This document shows, in pieces, positions 34,626-47,458 of a stretch of 64,000 nt of DNA. Source of the stretch: Yarrowia lipolytica. Its lineage: Eukaryota > Ascomycota > Dipodascomycetes > Dipodascales. Each line of letters begins with the position of its first letter. Position 1 is the stretch's first letter. The stretch is from contig NC_090771.1 in the NCBI RefSeq assembly GCF_001761485.1, positions 1,674,001 to 1,738,000 of the forward strand, read 5' to 3'. The position numbers and the translations under genes are program-made. The notes under the pieces are model-generated. The model searched no databases and was not told the origin of the DNA. It saw only the letters and a program-made list of their open reading frames with translations.

Positions 34626-36584
34626 CTACTCCTTGTTAGCACCAATAGCCCATCCCAGACCACTGACCAACATGCTGCTGAGTTGGTCTCTTTTACGTCC
34701 AGCTTCCCGAGACACATCAGCCAACACTACCGAAGGCTGAACCACCGACTCACGTGACTCAGGCAGGCTCACCATCATTTCCTCCACGTCTCTCCAAGCA
34801 TGCAGAACAGCTGATAGGTGTTCTGGTGGACACTTGGCCAGAGCTGTGGACAGTGTCTCGAGTTTGAGGGCCACTAACTCGTCCATGTCACGTGACGGAC
34901 TGACGTACTTGCCCACCTGGAAGTATGCAGTCCAAGGCAACTCATGGGCGGCACACAGTTTCTGCGCAGTGTCGAAATCGTCATGAACCAGAGCAGCGGT
35001 CACGGCCTGTGTGTAAATGCGAGTCTCGATGTCAGCGTCCGAGATGGACTCAGACTTGTCCAGACCATCCAATAGCTGTCTGGTCACGTGGATGAGCTTC
35101 GGACAGTTCTTGTAAGCATCCGGGTTGAGATCCAGAACGCGATCCATCACCTGAAGAGCATCGTGGTTGCGAATATCAACAGGACGGGTCAGAGTGCCGG
35201 GCTTGAGGGTTAGAGAGTAGTTAGACAGCGTGTTTGTGGCCTCCAAAAGACACTGGGCCACCTTGAACTGGTGTTTGGTACGTGTATTGGTGTCAGCCAT
35301 ACCCAAAACAAGCTTGGCACTCTTCATGCTTCCTCGAGTGTGGTTACCATTGGTAGCAGCATCATAGAAAGTGTAAAACTGAGCCAGAATGGCCTTTTCA
35401 ACAAACTCGGAATCAACGAGACCACCCAAAATATACGTGGTCTTGGCAATTTCAAATTGAGAGGCTCCCAGCAATGCTTCAAACACCTTCTGATTAACCT
35501 GGGAATCGGAAAGAGTGCTGAAAACAGTCTTCAGCGACACGAGAACCTCTGTGGCAGTAATGAAGGTCTGCCACTGGTCAGAGGTACGCTTTAACCAGTC
35601 CTCAGCAAACACAAAGTCATCCAGAAGATCCACTTGAACTTCCTCCCCAGAAGTAGTCACCTTATTAGCCCGTTGAAGGGTGATAGATGGAATAGCAGGT
35701 TCCAACAACCGGCAGGTCTCAACAAGCTGCTTCGTGAAATGGCTGGTCAAATGACTAGCTCCAGTAACCGCAGGAGACTCTGTGATCAGAGCAAGAGCAT
35801 CCCATTGAGTATCGTTAGCTTCAAAAGAGTTCTTCAACACGATCTGAATGAAAGCATCTCGCTCGGACTCGGGGAAAGTCACGTTATGCGCCAAAGTAGC
35901 TAAAAGAGGTGTATTGGATTGTGTCACGTGACTCACAAAATCTCGGAAGACAGCCCAGCAGTTTTTGTAAGCAACGTAAGGCTCCAACACAAGCTGCAAG
36001 TCGTCCTCAGCAGAGGGCGTTCTCAGATGCGAGCCCAGAAGTTCAATCACGTGGGAAGGATCTCCGTTCTCCAGCTCATCAATTGTCAACCCAGGGTTGA
36101 TACCATGTAGACGCGTGTAGTTGATGAGCACCTGGGGTACGCCTGCCACCCAATCAACTTCCTCCGAGTTGTTGTGGTAACCACTCTGCAGGATCAGCTG
36201 CTCCATCAACTGCGTATCATGTGATACCTTGAACACGAGTCGGATTCGTTCCTCCAGAAAGTTGTGCACAGGTTTGGGTACCACTGAATCGAGGTATGCC
36301 AGCAGCTTTTGTTCTCGAGACTTGATCACGAGTTCTGGAATGAATCCCTCATCTCCAACCACACTACCCGTATCTTGTCCCTTGTCCAATTGCCCCTTTC
36401 CCACCTTGTTGACGAGCCCCATGTATTCCTTTGGATCCAGCAATTCTGGAGTGAGAACCAGAAGAATGTGCAAAATGTCTTCCTTTTGAGAGGCGCAGAA
36501 GGCTGGAGAGCTCGCCAGAAGCGTCTCAAGAGCGTGTATTTGCGCACTGGCTGTGAGTTTTGCTGTTTCGAGAAACAGAGACAT
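34626..36584 (-). CDS. SEC39: Sec39-domain protein, Dsl1 tethering complex subunit
   Basis: The protein has 652 residues from the ATG at 36584. It is all-helical in character, with no membrane segment and no catalytic motif. The N-terminus (ILHILLVLTPELLDPKEYMG) and the C-terminal AGRKRDQLSSMLVSGLGWA segment resemble fungal Sec39. The chain is slightly shorter than S. cerevisiae Sec39 (709). Sec39 forms the Dsl1 complex with Dsl1 and Tip20 on the ER, capturing COPI vesicles returning from the Golgi. Its 3' end lies 186 bases from the PIF1 stop (convergent). The coding sequence contains five CACGTG hexamers. The assignment is by family resemblance without signature residues. Confidence 0.75.
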   Translation of the reverse strand: MSLFLETAKLTASAQIHALETLLASSPAFCASQKEDILHILLVLTPELLDPKEYMGLVNKVGKGQLDKGQDTGSVVGDEGFIPELVIKSREQKLLAYLDSVVPKPVHNFLEERIRLVFKVSHDTQLMEQLILQSGYHNNSEEVDWVAGVPQVLINYTRLHGINPGLTIDELENGDPSHVIELLGSHLRTPSAEDDLQLVLEPYVAYKNCWAVFRDFVSHVTQSNTPLLATLAHNVTFPESERDAFIQIVLKNSFEANDTQWDALALITESPAVTGASHLTSHFTKQLVETCRLLEPAIPSITLQRANKVTTSGEEVQVDLLDDFVFAEDWLKRTSDQWQTFITATEVLVSLKTVFSTLSDSQVNQKVFEALLGASQFEIAKTTYILGGLVDSEFVEKAILAQFYTFYDAATNGNHTRGSMKSAKLVLGMADTNTRTKHQFKVAQCLLEATNTLSNYSLTLKPGTLTRPVDIRNHDALQVMDRVLDLNPDAYKNCPKLIHVTRQLLDGLDKSESISDADIETRIYTQAVTAALVHDDFDTAQKLCAAHELPWTAYFQVGKYVSPSRDMDELVALKLETLSTALAKCPPEHLSAVLHAWRDVEEMMVSLPESRESVVQPSVVLADVSREAGRKRDQLSSMLVSGLGWAIGANKE

Positions 36585-37212
36585 GATTGCTATTGTAGTG
36601 CGTAGCGTGGAGTGATGCGTTGTGTCGTGTTACATGTAATGGAGTTATGCATGCTGAATTTTGGGGTTAGGGTCGGAGCGGCGTGGTGTGGGTAGTCAAT
36701 GGAACTTGGTACTCGTACTTGTAGGGGAGAGGTGAGATTATAAATTAACGAGGGAAAGTACCAAGAAACCGAATTAAGGGGTATGGGGCTATTATTATGG
36801 ATTATATTGAAATTTGAGGAAGTTCTATAAGTTTGATTTCGACAGGAGGTATTTGTTGAAGTTTAGTTAGGAAGTCAAGTATCAGGATGACTAAGATGTG
36901 TCTTTGATTCGATTCCCACTTATGACTGTATTTTCTTACATACAATGTGATCAGACCTGTTCTCGCTACGAGGACCAGAATAGTATCAATGAGAAGTTTA
37001 TCAATGAGGATCGACCTTTGTTTCCTTATAGAATAATTCAGCTTCCTTAATAGTTGTATACCCCCCAAAACAACCACAACCACCTGCTATCCATCCTCTC
37101 CCCTTACGCCTTCCACCTACAGTACGTGTAACTCTAATACATGCAGGTGAAAAGCTACTCTTAAATTTCAACTACTGTATCTCGACAACGGCACAACTCT
37201 TTTTCCCCAAAG
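36585..37212. other. Divergent SEC39/RBG2 spacer
   Basis: These 628 bases hold the promoters of two divergent genes. I see no further gene and no clear motif besides a GTACTTGTA word near 36714. Confidence 0.5.
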
Positions 37213-38328
37213 ATGGCTATCGGAATCACAGAAAAGATCACACAGATCCAGGAGGAGCTGGCTCGGACGCAGAAAAACAAGGCAACCGAGTACCACGTTG
37301 GTCTGCTCAAGGGTAAGCTCGCTCGATATCGACAACAGCTTCTGGAGCCTGCTCCTGGAAGTTCGACTTCCAAGGGAGAAGGATTCGAGGTCAGCAAGTC
37401 TGGACATGCCCGAGTGGCTCTTATTGGCTTCCCCTCTGTTGGAAAGTCGTCACTGCTCGGCAAAATCACAAACACAAAGTCGGAGATTGCTGCTTACGCC
37501 TTCACTACCCTGACGTCAGTTCCTGGTGTGCTGGAGTACAATGGAGCCGAGATCCAGATTCTCGATCTGCCCGGTATTATTCAGGGTGCTTCCGAGGGTA
37601 AGGGTCGAGGTCGACAGGTTGTTTCGACCGCTAAAACTGCCGACCTGGTGCTCATGGTTCTGGATGCTACCAAGCCTGAGGAGCAGCGTGCTATTCTCGA
37701 GCGAGAACTCGAGTCTGTGGGCATCCGACTTAACAAGGAGCCGCCCAACATTTATTTCAAGATTAAAAAGACAGGAGGCGTCAAATTTTCTTATACCAAC
37801 CCGCCCAAGTACCTCTCGGAGAAGATGGTGATGCACTTGCTCAAGGACTACAAGATCCACAACGCCGACGTGCTGATCCGAGATGAAAACGTGACGGTCG
37901 AGGATATGATCGACGTGATCCACGCCGACCACAGATCCTACATCAAGTGTCTATACTGCTACAACAAGTGTGACGCTGTGTCTCTGGAGGAGGTCGACCG
38001 GCTTGCTCACATGCCTGACACCGTGGTCATTTCTGCATCCATGGAGCTGGGTCTCGATGATCTGACGGAACGAATCTGGGCCGACCTCGCCATGCTACGA
38101 ATCTACACAAAACGAAAGGGAGAGCTTCCGGACTTCGCTGAACCCACCGTGGTTAGATCCACTCACAACACTATCGAGGATGTCTGTGACACTATTCACA
38201 GAGACATGAAGAACAAGTTCAAGTACGCGTTGGTGTGGGGTGTGTCGGCCAAGCACTCGCCGCAGAAATGTGGTCTTTCGCACAAGATTGGAGACGAAGA
38301 TGTGGTGTGTATTTTCACCAAAACGTAG
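37213..38328 (+). CDS. RBG2: DRG-family translation GTPase Rbg2
   Basis: The protein has 371 residues from the ATG at 37213. It opens with the DRG helical region ([15 protein letters not shown]). The GTPase domain follows: G1 GFPSVGKS (72-79), G3 DLPG (118-121) and G4 NKCD (251-254). The S5D2L insertion sits in the middle, and a C-terminal TGS domain spans about 294-370. The [21 protein letters not shown] and [19 protein letters not shown] segments place it with DRG2/Rbg2 rather than DRG1/Rbg1. Rbg2 pairs with Gir2 in S. cerevisiae and associates with translating ribosomes. The length is exactly as expected. G4 reads NKCD instead of the commoner NKID. Confidence 0.94.
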   Translation: MAIGITEKITQIQEELARTQKNKATEYHVGLLKGKLARYRQQLLEPAPGSSTSKGEGFEVSKSGHARVALIGFPSVGKSSLLGKITNTKSEIAAYAFTTLTSVPGVLEYNGAEIQILDLPGIIQGASEGKGRGRQVVSTAKTADLVLMVLDATKPEEQRAILERELESVGIRLNKEPPNIYFKIKKTGGVKFSYTNPPKYLSEKMVMHLLKDYKIHNADVLIRDENVTVEDMIDVIHADHRSYIKCLYCYNKCDAVSLEEVDRLAHMPDTVVISASMELGLDDLTERIWADLAMLRIYTKRKGELPDFAEPTVVRSTHNTIEDVCDTIHRDMKNKFKYALVWGVSAKHSPQKCGLSHKIGDEDVVCIFTKT

Positions 38329-38799
38329 AGTGCTTCGAACTCTCTGATGGCAGGTGTCAGAGGAGACAAGTAGATGATAATATAAACATGAAATACGCAT
38401 GCAGACCGTACTGGTGGCTTCTGGTAGTTCATATTGGTATTGATGCCTGGTTGACTAAGACTGATCCGTGACATGGAACTTTCCAGAATACTCGCGAGCA
38501 CAGAAACGCAATCTATAACAACAGCAGACTCGAAAGACTGCAATAAATACACCCTGGGCCATTACACGCAAACTAAATGTGTCGACCTCACAATGATATG
38601 TTCTCTTCTACACACTATTCAAATCCATCAATCTCATTAGCAACGGACAACCGTACTGGCGTCCGCCGTTCCTATATACATCCTTCTTATTGCCCTTTGC
38701 AATGATGCTCCGCAGTTACTGGTGGTTAAAGCCGTTGTGAGTCAGCATCACAAGGGGAAACACACCTGTAACACACAACATTTGCTTCGATCATGTTGT
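38329..38799. other. Intergenic between RBG2 and PAM18 3' ends
   Basis: These 471 bases lie between two converging genes. Nothing notable is seen. Confidence 0.5.
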
Positions 38800-39246
38800 T
38801 TATTTGAGTCCTCCCCGCTTCTCAAGAACAGACTTAGCCTCGTTGATCTTGGTGGCAACGTAGGGAGATCCGCCTCGATCGGGATGGTTCAGCAACATGA
38901 TCTTTCGGTGCTGGCCCTTGAGCTTGTTCATGGTCAGACCGGCGTCTCGAAGAGACAGAATTTGCAGAGCCTCGGAGGGACCCATTTTGTTCTCAAACCC
39001 GCCCTTGAAGAACTGGCCTCGAGCGCCGGCAGCAGGACGCTTGAAAACAGCGCCCAGAGCATACAGACCGACCAGAGTGGCGGCAGTGGCCTGGACAGGG
39101 TGCTCGGCAAAGTAGTCGAAAATCTGCTCGTCGATGCCCTTCTTGGGGCCCTCGGGGACCTGGGGGGCCTCGATCTGGGGAGCGACGCCGGTCTCGGAGT
39201 CCATCAGAGGCTCCGACTGCAGAGGTTGGACGGGGGTAGTGCTCAT
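38800..39246 (-). CDS. PAM18: Mitochondrial import motor J-protein Pam18/Tim14
   Basis: The ATG at 39246 gives 148 residues. A hydrophilic N-terminus precedes one membrane helix (about 50-68, ATAATLVGLYALGAVF). The J domain at the C-terminus carries the HPD motif (121-123) in NHPDRGGSPYVATKINEAK, the family signature. Pam18 sits in the inner membrane with its J domain in the matrix. There it stimulates mitochondrial Hsp70 (Ssc1) at the TIM23 channel, paired with Pam16. The yeast homologue has 168 residues. Codons upstream of the ATG are open but lack another ATG, so the start is clear. Confidence 0.95.
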   Translation of the reverse strand: MSTTPVQPLQSEPLMDSETGVAPQIEAPQVPEGPKKGIDEQIFDYFAEHPVQATAATLVGLYALGAVFKRPAAGARGQFFKGGFENKMGPSEALQILSLRDAGLTMNKLKGQHRKIMLLNHPDRGGSPYVATKINEAKSVLEKRGGLK

Positions 39247-40850
39247 GGTTGTGTAGTGTGCTGTGGTGAGTGGTGATGTCAGACTCAATTTTTCACCACC
39301 AAAATATACTTTGAGTTTCGAATTTGGGTGGTTGGTTTTGGCAGCATGCAGAAGACACAGGGAAGACTTTGGGGGACGATGTAGGTGTGCTAAGGGAATT
39401 TAGAACATACCAGTGTGCTTCTATAAACGAGAAGAGTACGATAATGATACCACATTTTCCCTTTAGGAGCTATCACACGTCCCCGTGTAAAGTGATCGAG
39501 TATAACTAAATACCGAGGTTAAAATGAGGTAAGCTTTGCGGATCTCAACTTCGGGATGCTCATAAGACGTTTAATAGTAGATCTATTTGGAATAAATTTT
39601 CACAGATAATATATTGGAAGTGTGTTGTTTCTGTCAGAACAATTTTTACCCAAAATGACACCCAATTTAGTTGAGTATAAGTAACCCCCAAAATCTCTCC
39701 CCATAACAATCCTAAACTCTAATACATAGAGATGGCGAATGAATGGGTTTTTCCAGCAATCATATAGGTGTCTATGGGATCTATTAATTGGCTCTGATTA
39801 TTTAAAGCTGATAAATATACCCACATCCATTCTAGAACGGTGTTTTCTTTCTTGTGTCATTAGAATCCCCCACAAAACCTGTCCCGCAGTATCTCCGAAC
39901 GCCCTTATTAAGCGGGGTTGAGTTTTGTGTGTGTGCAGGGAAAGGGTTGATCATACTGGAGAGTCGTGAGGACGATATAAACGAAGAGATGTCCCAATTT
40001 CCTGAGCCGGTGACTTAGTACGAGATCTAAGATGTACCTGATCTTGGTAAGTTGACCACAGCTGAATGTACTGGAGCTTATAGAGGTAGCTAGAGCTTGT
40101 AGTGTAGCTACTAGAATATCACCAGTGCACTGTAGATCGCGCACAATCTATTACAGTAGACTATAAGTTGATGGACATGCTACAGTATCATTGATTTACG
40201 AGCTTGGTCTAACTACAGGCACGAGTATTGTAGTTACACCAGTGACCAAACCACAGGCTAATTGCCATTCTGGTGCATCCAGTTAGTGGTACCGGCGATA
40301 AAAGTAGTGGCAAGAGTCGAGTTCGTTACAAGTTGGCATCCTGATGATAACATCAAGTGTTGTACATATTAGCATCGATTTCTGTAGCTACATCAAGAAA
40401 AATGGGCACTAAGGCACTGGGGGAACTGATGTTACAACATGGTATGAGAATATGATACTGTATATGTGATTATCAGATGAGCTATCTTCTAACACCATAG
40501 ATCCCTTCTCTGTGCTGTGGTACATGTATGGGACCACAGTCCCTAATTCCCATCGCCACACCAGTATGTACACAGACGTATGGCCTGTAGCATCTTCAAT
40601 CTCACTCGACCTTTTCAAGTACCCCCGTATGCACCATCATTTGCCGTCGCGACCTTCGTGACAATTCCTCCGGTATGTATATTCTATACTCGTCTGTGAT
40701 GTCTTTGTCCTCATCAAATGTCATAGTGGCATGTAACATGTTATCCAGGCAGGGTATGCTTTTGGGGTTACGAAGCTACTTTGGACCCTTTTTATACACG
40801 GCACTCCAACGTAGAATAGGAAATAGGGGATATTGGCCTGTACTTGTAGT

Positions 40851-40883
<33 letters not shown>

Positions 40884-41598
40884 CAGATTATATCAGATAT
40901 TGTTTCCCATCAGATTCTTCCTCTCTATGAATTTTACCGAATTTCGCCATGTTTCTTGTCCCTTGTTTGATTTGTTTCACAATTAAGCTCATTTTTGCTC
41001 GTTTAAATTCAAATTCGCTTAATATGTTCCTTGTTGTCAGCTCGTATCGAGATATACTAGCTGAGAATGTGCTGAGCGGCTTTGAACGTGGCGCCACTTA
41101 CTATACGCATTGCAAGACATAGAACCATTCCCGTAATAAAAATTCCCTGGGAGCGTACACAAACGCCTCACGTGACTTTTCCGCACTTTTGCGCTCCTCA
41201 AAACATACGGCAGCATTGAATTTTGTGTTTAATTTTAATGTACCTTCACTGTTCTGCACGGCGCAGGTGGAGGCGCGGTTAGTAGATTATGTACACTTGT
41301 CGTTTTTGACCATTATTGCACGTAAAATGACTATCCGGGAGTATTATGAGGCATTACAAATCGACTAAACCAGTAAAAACGCCCCCAGATGACATTCATG
41401 ACATTCATGACACTCTAACACCTTTCCCCAGCTTGCGTAAATATATGCAATTATAGTTAAGCTTCATGGGGTGCTGCAGTGTCGAATCACGCATACTGTT
41501 AAAGGTGATGAGCAATCCCACAAACGAGTCTCTCACTTTCCTCTCGTCATTGTAAAGCAATTGTTTTTAGAAGCCGACTTCTCTTCCTAAAAAACAGC
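39247..41598. other. Divergent PAM18/ABC-transporter intergenic region
   Basis: No gene is seen in these 2.35 kb. Features are a 32-T homopolymer (40852-40883), a CACGTGAC at 41169-41176, and a direct ACATTCATG repeat at 41395-41412. Confidence 0.5.
40852..40883. repeat. (T)32 homopolymer
   Basis: An uninterrupted run of 32 T on the plus strand. It could be the reverse-complement A-tail of an old retroposed copy, but no target duplication or body is recognisable. Length is likely variable between strains and reads. Confidence 0.8.
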
Positions 41599-44500
41599 AT
41601 GGAAAGCACACCACCAGATTACACTGGTCTGGATCCCACCATTGATGCAGAAATCAGGTCAATAGCAGAATCCGTCCATAAAGATAGGGTCGACGATTAC
41701 GACACGGAAAAGGGCACTGTGGGGAACGAAAAGCTGCTCAGATCCGACACTGTCCAGCCTAACCTTGACGTCAATCCTTACATCGACAACTCGGACCCCC
41801 AACTCGATCCGTTATCTGACGAGTTCAACGCTCGTAAATGGATCAAGACCGTTTTGGGATTGAAGCAGCGGTTTGGAGCAACCAAGCATATCACAGCGGG
41901 TGTGTCATTCAAGAACCTGGCCGCTTATGGTTATGGAGGTGGCTCGCAGTACCAGAAGACTTTCTCTAACTCCGTTTTGGCGATTGGCCCGATGATCATG
42001 GAGCTGTTTGGAGGTAACAAGGGCACCAAGGTGCAGATTCTAAGACACTTTGACGGTCTGGTGAGAGCAGGAGAGACCTGTGTGGTACTAGGAAGACCAG
42101 GATCGGGATGTACGACATTCCTGAAGTCTGTGGCTTGTGAAACATATGGCTTTCACATTGAGGATAAGACAGAATGGAATTATCAGGGTGAGTACGAACA
42201 TCTTACGCAGTCCTTTGTGAGGTTTTCATCAGTATACATTTTCTCTGTCGACATTTTTTACTAACATAGGCGTCCCAAGAAAGGTAATGACTAAAAACGC
42301 CCGGGGAGAAATCGTCTACAACGCAGAAGTGGATGTCCATTTCCCCCATCTGACAGTCGGAGACACTCTCTTGTTTGCAGCTCTCGCTCGAACACCCCAC
42401 AATCGTCTGGAGGGAGTATCACGTGAACAGTTTGCCAAACATACGCGAGACGTTACTATGGCAACCCTCGGTCTCACGCATACTATGGATACCAAAGTTG
42501 GCAACGATTTCGTGCGTGGTGTCTCTGGAGGAGAGCGTAAGCGAGTATCTATTGCCGAGTCTGTCGTCTGTGGAGCTCCTCTCCAGTGCTGGGATAATAG
42601 TACACGTGGGCTGGATGCAGCCAATGCCACCGAGTTCATTCGGTCTCTTCGTCTGTCAGCCGAGATGATGGGCTCTTCAATGTTTGTTTCTCTTTATCAG
42701 GCATCTCAAGAGGCGTACGACTTGTTCGACAAGGTCTGTGTTTTGTACGAGGGACGACAAATATACTTCGGACTCGCAAAGGAGGCGAAGCAGTTTTTCC
42801 TTGATCTTGGCTTCGAGTGTGCAGACCGTCAGACTACGGGTGATTTCCTCACGTCGCTAACCAACCCCATTGAGCGAATAATTCAGCCCGGGTGGGAGAA
42901 CAAGGTGCCTCGAACTCCTGACGACTTCGAAAAGTGCTGGATGGAGTCACAGGCTCGTCAGAAGCTCCTACAAGAGATTGAGGAGTTTAACACCGAGTTC
43001 CAGCTGGGTGGAGAGTCTCAGGATCACTTCATGGAGCTGCGAAAGGAGTCACAGGCTAGACACACTCGTGTCAAGTCTCCGTATACGATATCATGGCCCA
43101 TGCAGACCAGATTGTGTCTCTGGCGTGGCTTTCTGCGTATCAAAGGAGACATGTCAACAGATATTTCCATTGTGGTTGGAAACTTCATCATGGCCCTGGT
43201 TCTGTCTTCCATGTTCTATAACATGCAGCAGACCACAGACACATTTTTCTCTCGAGGAGCTCTTCTCTTTTTCGCTATTCTGCTCAACGCCTTCTCTTCG
43301 GTCCTGGAAATTTTATCGCTTTACGAACAACGTCCGATTGTGGAGAAACAAACGCGGTATGCATTATACCATCCATTTACTGAAGCCTTGGCGTCCATTC
43401 TGACCACATTCCCTACTAAAATCCTTACGCTCCTGGCTGTCAATCTGACTCTGTACTTCATGACGTACCTGAGACGTGAACCAGGTCCATTTTTCATCTT
43501 CTTCCTCTTCTCGCTTCTGTGTACACTTGCGATGTCCATGATCTTCCGGTGCATGGCTGCCATCACCAAAACTCTCGAGCAAGCCTTAGCTCCTGCATCA
43601 GTCATCATCTTGGCGCTTGTCATTTACACTGGTTTCTCGCTTCCCATCACTTACATGCACGGATGGGCTCGGTGGATCAACTGGTTGAACCCAGTCGCTT
43701 ATGGATTCGAGGCTGTAATGGTGAACGAGTTCCGAAATCGAGACTACGGGTGTGCTTCATACGTCCCTACGGGAGGAGAATACGACCAGATTGATCTCCA
43801 GTACAAGTCGTGTTCCGTTGTTGGCTCTGTACCTGCCGAATCGTCGGTCAACGGCGACCGATTTCTGGGTCTCGCGTACCAGTACTACAATGCTCATCTG
43901 TGGCGAAACATGGGAATCCTGTTCGGTTTTATATTCTTCTTTGGCTTCTGCTACCTGGTCGCGGTAGAATATATTCAGGGCGCCAAGTCCAAAGGCGAGG
44001 TGCTCGTGTTCCGGAAGTCATACCTCAAGAAGATCAAGAAACATGCTGCCAACGACGAGGAGGCTGGTGCGATGATGGCTGGTGAGAAGAGCGAGGAGCC
44101 TGCATCCGAAGACTCCTCCATTAACATCCAGGCCCAAAAGGGAATATTCCAGTGGAAGGATGTTTGCTATGACACCAAAGTCAAGGATGGAGAACGACGA
44201 CTTCTGGACCATGTTGATGGTTGGGTCAAGCCAGGCACTCTGACAGCTCTGATGGGTGCTTCAGGTGCAGGTAAGACTACCCTGCTCGATGTTTTGGCTG
44301 ACCGAAAAGCGACAGGTGTTATTACTGGCGACATGTTGGTCAATGGAGAACCCAGAGACGAATCTTTCCAACGAAAGACTGGTTATGTTCAACAGCAGGA
44401 TATTCACACGTCTACTGCTACCGTACGCGAGTCCCTCGAGTTCTCTGCTCTGCTTCGACAGCCGTCCAGCATCTCAGTCAAGGACAAACTTGCTTACGTA

Positions 44501-46099
44501 GATGAGGTTATTCGAATTCTTGAGATGGAGGCTTATGCTGAGGCTATTGTTGGTGTTCCAGGCGAGGGTCTCAACGTTGAGCAGCGAAAGCGTCTAACGA
44601 TTGGAGTAGAGCTGGCTGCCAAGCCTGAGCTGCTGTTGTTTCTGGACGAACCTACATCTGGTCTTGATTCTCAGACTGCTTGGTCTATTATTAAACTACT
44701 CAAGAAACTGGCTGCAAATGGACAGGCTATTTTGTGCACCATCCATCAGCCCTCTGCTATCCTCTTCCAGGAGTTTGATCGACTTTTGTTCCTAGCCTCC
44801 GGAGGTCGAACCGTCTACTACGGCGATATTGGCCCTGAGTCTACCATATTGACAAGCTACTTTGAGAGAAACGGAGCTGACCCTTGTCCCAAGGAAGGTA
44901 ACCCTGCAGAGTGGATGCTAGAAGTGATTGGAGCTGCTCCTGGATCTACTGCCAAGAGAGACTGGCCTGTGGTCTGGAATGAGTCGTCTGAACGAGCTGC
45001 CAAACGGGCAGAACTCGATGAGATGGCCCAGACCGTCGAGAGAACACAGACCAACAACACTGAGAGAGACGCGTCCGGCTACTCCGACTCGGACCAGTTC
45101 GCAGTAGGTCAATGGACTCAGTTCAAGATTGTCACCAAACGACTATATCAGCGATTCTGGAGAACTCCATCTTACCTGTGGTCCAAGATTTTTTTGTGTA
45201 CCGCCTCTGCCATCTTTATTGGTTTCTCCTTCTTCAAGGCACCTTCTGATATCCAGGGTATGCAGAACAAAATGTTCTCCTTCTTCATGCTGTTCCTGAT
45301 CTTCAACACTGTTGTGGAGCAGATCATTCCTCAGTTTGACCAGATGCGAGAGCAATACGAAGCACGAGAACGGTCGTCCAAGACATACTCGTGGCAAGTG
45401 TTCATGGCATCCAATATGGTAGTCGAGCTGTCTTGGCAATTCCTCATGGGTGTAATTGTCTTCTTCTGTTTCTACTACCCTGTGGGATTCCAGTGGACAG
45501 CTGAGCACAACAATTCTGTCCACGAACGAGGGGCTCTTTTCTTCCTCTACGTTCTTTTGCTCTTCCTTTACAACTCCACATTTGCCCACATGATGATTGC
45601 GGGTATTGGTAACAAGGACACTGCTGCCAATATTGGTAACTTGTTGTTTTCTCTCATGTTGCTGTTCTGTGGTGTTCTGGCCACCAAAGAGCAGATGCCT
45701 GGCTTCTGGATCTTCATGTACAGAGTTTCGCCTCTTACCTACTTTGTTGGAGGAATGCTGGCAACAGGTATTGGACGAGCCCCGGTAACGTGCTCTGGAA
45801 ACGAAATCGTCAGATTCCAAACATTCCCTGGAAAATCGTGTGGGGAGTATATGCAGGGGTTCATTCAGGCTCTAGGCGATAATGGGGGTTATCTGTTGAA
45901 TCCTGCAGCCAATGAGTTGTGTGAGTATTGCCCCATGAAGTCTTCAGATACGTATCTGAGTATGGTTGATGTCTCCTATACCCAACGATGGAGAAACTGG
46001 GGTATTATCTGGGCGTACCCTGTATTCAATGTGGCCATGGCCTTCCTGCTCTACTACGTTTGCCGAGTTCCCAAGAAGAGCAAAGCTCAGAAGGCTTGA
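41599..46099 (+). CDS. PDR-type full-size ABC transporter (probably YlABC4)
   Basis: Exon 1 is 41599-42187. The intron 42188-42269 (82 nt) has donor GTGAGT and ends TTACTAACATAG. Exon 2 is 42270-46099. The product has 1472 residues in the (NBD-TMD)2 order of fungal pleiotropic drug resistance transporters. NBD1 has the degenerate Walker A GRPGSGCT (165-172, Cys for Lys), signature VSGGERKRVS and WDNSTRGLDA. NBD2 has a normal Walker A GASGAGKT (Lys865), the altered signature LNVEQRKRL and LFLDEPTSGLD. Each NBD precedes about six membrane helices. This asymmetry is typical of Pdr5/Snq2. It should export hydrophobic compounds across the plasma membrane. From memory, Y. lipolytica ABC4 lies at this locus. 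The Snq2-like branch is likely; the substrate is unknown. Confidence 0.95.
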
Positions 46100-47458
46100 C
46101 TGGATTACAGTACTACGTAGACATAGCATTAATAGTATGTTTTGGTAATATCTGTAAGTGGTCGGCCAATGTAAAGCTACAACGATACAGAAAACTCAAC
46201 TCGCTACGATCGTAATATCGGAGGGGACTATTTAGTAGTTACATGTTTCAACACCGAATGGGTTCCTTCTCTTCTCAAAATTAGATAAGCCCTTGGTATT
46301 TTACTCGTGGGATTCTCAGCTCAAACACCCAATCAGAAGCTGTTGTCAGTGTGCAACAGCGTCTCTTAGCCGTTAGGGCTCATGCGGTAGAGGTGTGATT
46401 ACCAATATACACTCAAACTGATCGCTAGTCTTCGTTAAATGAGACAGACCTGCTTGTTTGTCTGATTCTGATGAAAACAGTTGGACACATGGAGTTCATT
46501 AGTCTGGTCGAGCTCATTTGAGTTCTGGGTAGATGACTGGTGGCCAAAAAGTGCATATAATATGTATGCAACATGCATACCAGCAGATACGATGCATGAT
46601 ACATTGCATGATACGAACAATGGAGTTGGAGATGGGCATTTGTGAAACCAGAACGGGGTTATATTACTGGATATGAAGGTTCAAAAACCTTATATTATCT
46701 TGAAAAAAAGCTATAGACCTATTATTGACGCCAGCAGCTATGTTTTCCGCTCTTTTCACAAGGAGACATCCTTGCATATATGAAAACTCTAATTTAGTCA
46801 CACTGAAAAAATCGGTTTAGTACGGTACGAAGAACACTGACGTATTATGGGGCACTATTAAAACGATAGGGTGTGATAGCCAAATAAAACAAGAGGATAA
46901 CTACAATCATGGTTGTACGCTCTTCTGAAATCCCGAACCCGAGTCCGTTGTGCGGGTTTAACATTGTTGATAGGCCTTGAAGGTGTTGAAATGAATTTGA
47001 AATCCCTGGACATATAAAGAAATTCTTTCGAATACACAATGTATCATCATCAGAATAAAAGAAAGACATAAAATTGAAGTAAGATGCCCTTGTACTACAA
47101 GTACGAAAAGTGTTCGAGTGTTTTTTTGTCTTTTTCTTATTAAAAAACCCCCCAACAATGTTGAAGGTAATACCCGGTGGGGTAATACCTGGCTAATTCC
47201 TCACATAATGATGAGATGTCACCACATAGTGATGAGAGGAATCAGCTGGGTCGTAGACTAGATGTCCATCCTGTAGATAGTTTTATCCACTGATCTAGAA
47301 TCTCTTTTCTGGTGAATGAGCAAGCACACACCCTTCTGGTGTGTGCTACTATCGGAACGTCGTGTCCCTAGAAGTGGGTTGTAAGTTGTTAATTAACTAT
47401 ATCACATCAATAATACTTATGATCTTCAATAAACAAACCCCGGAGCCGACAAGCCTGG

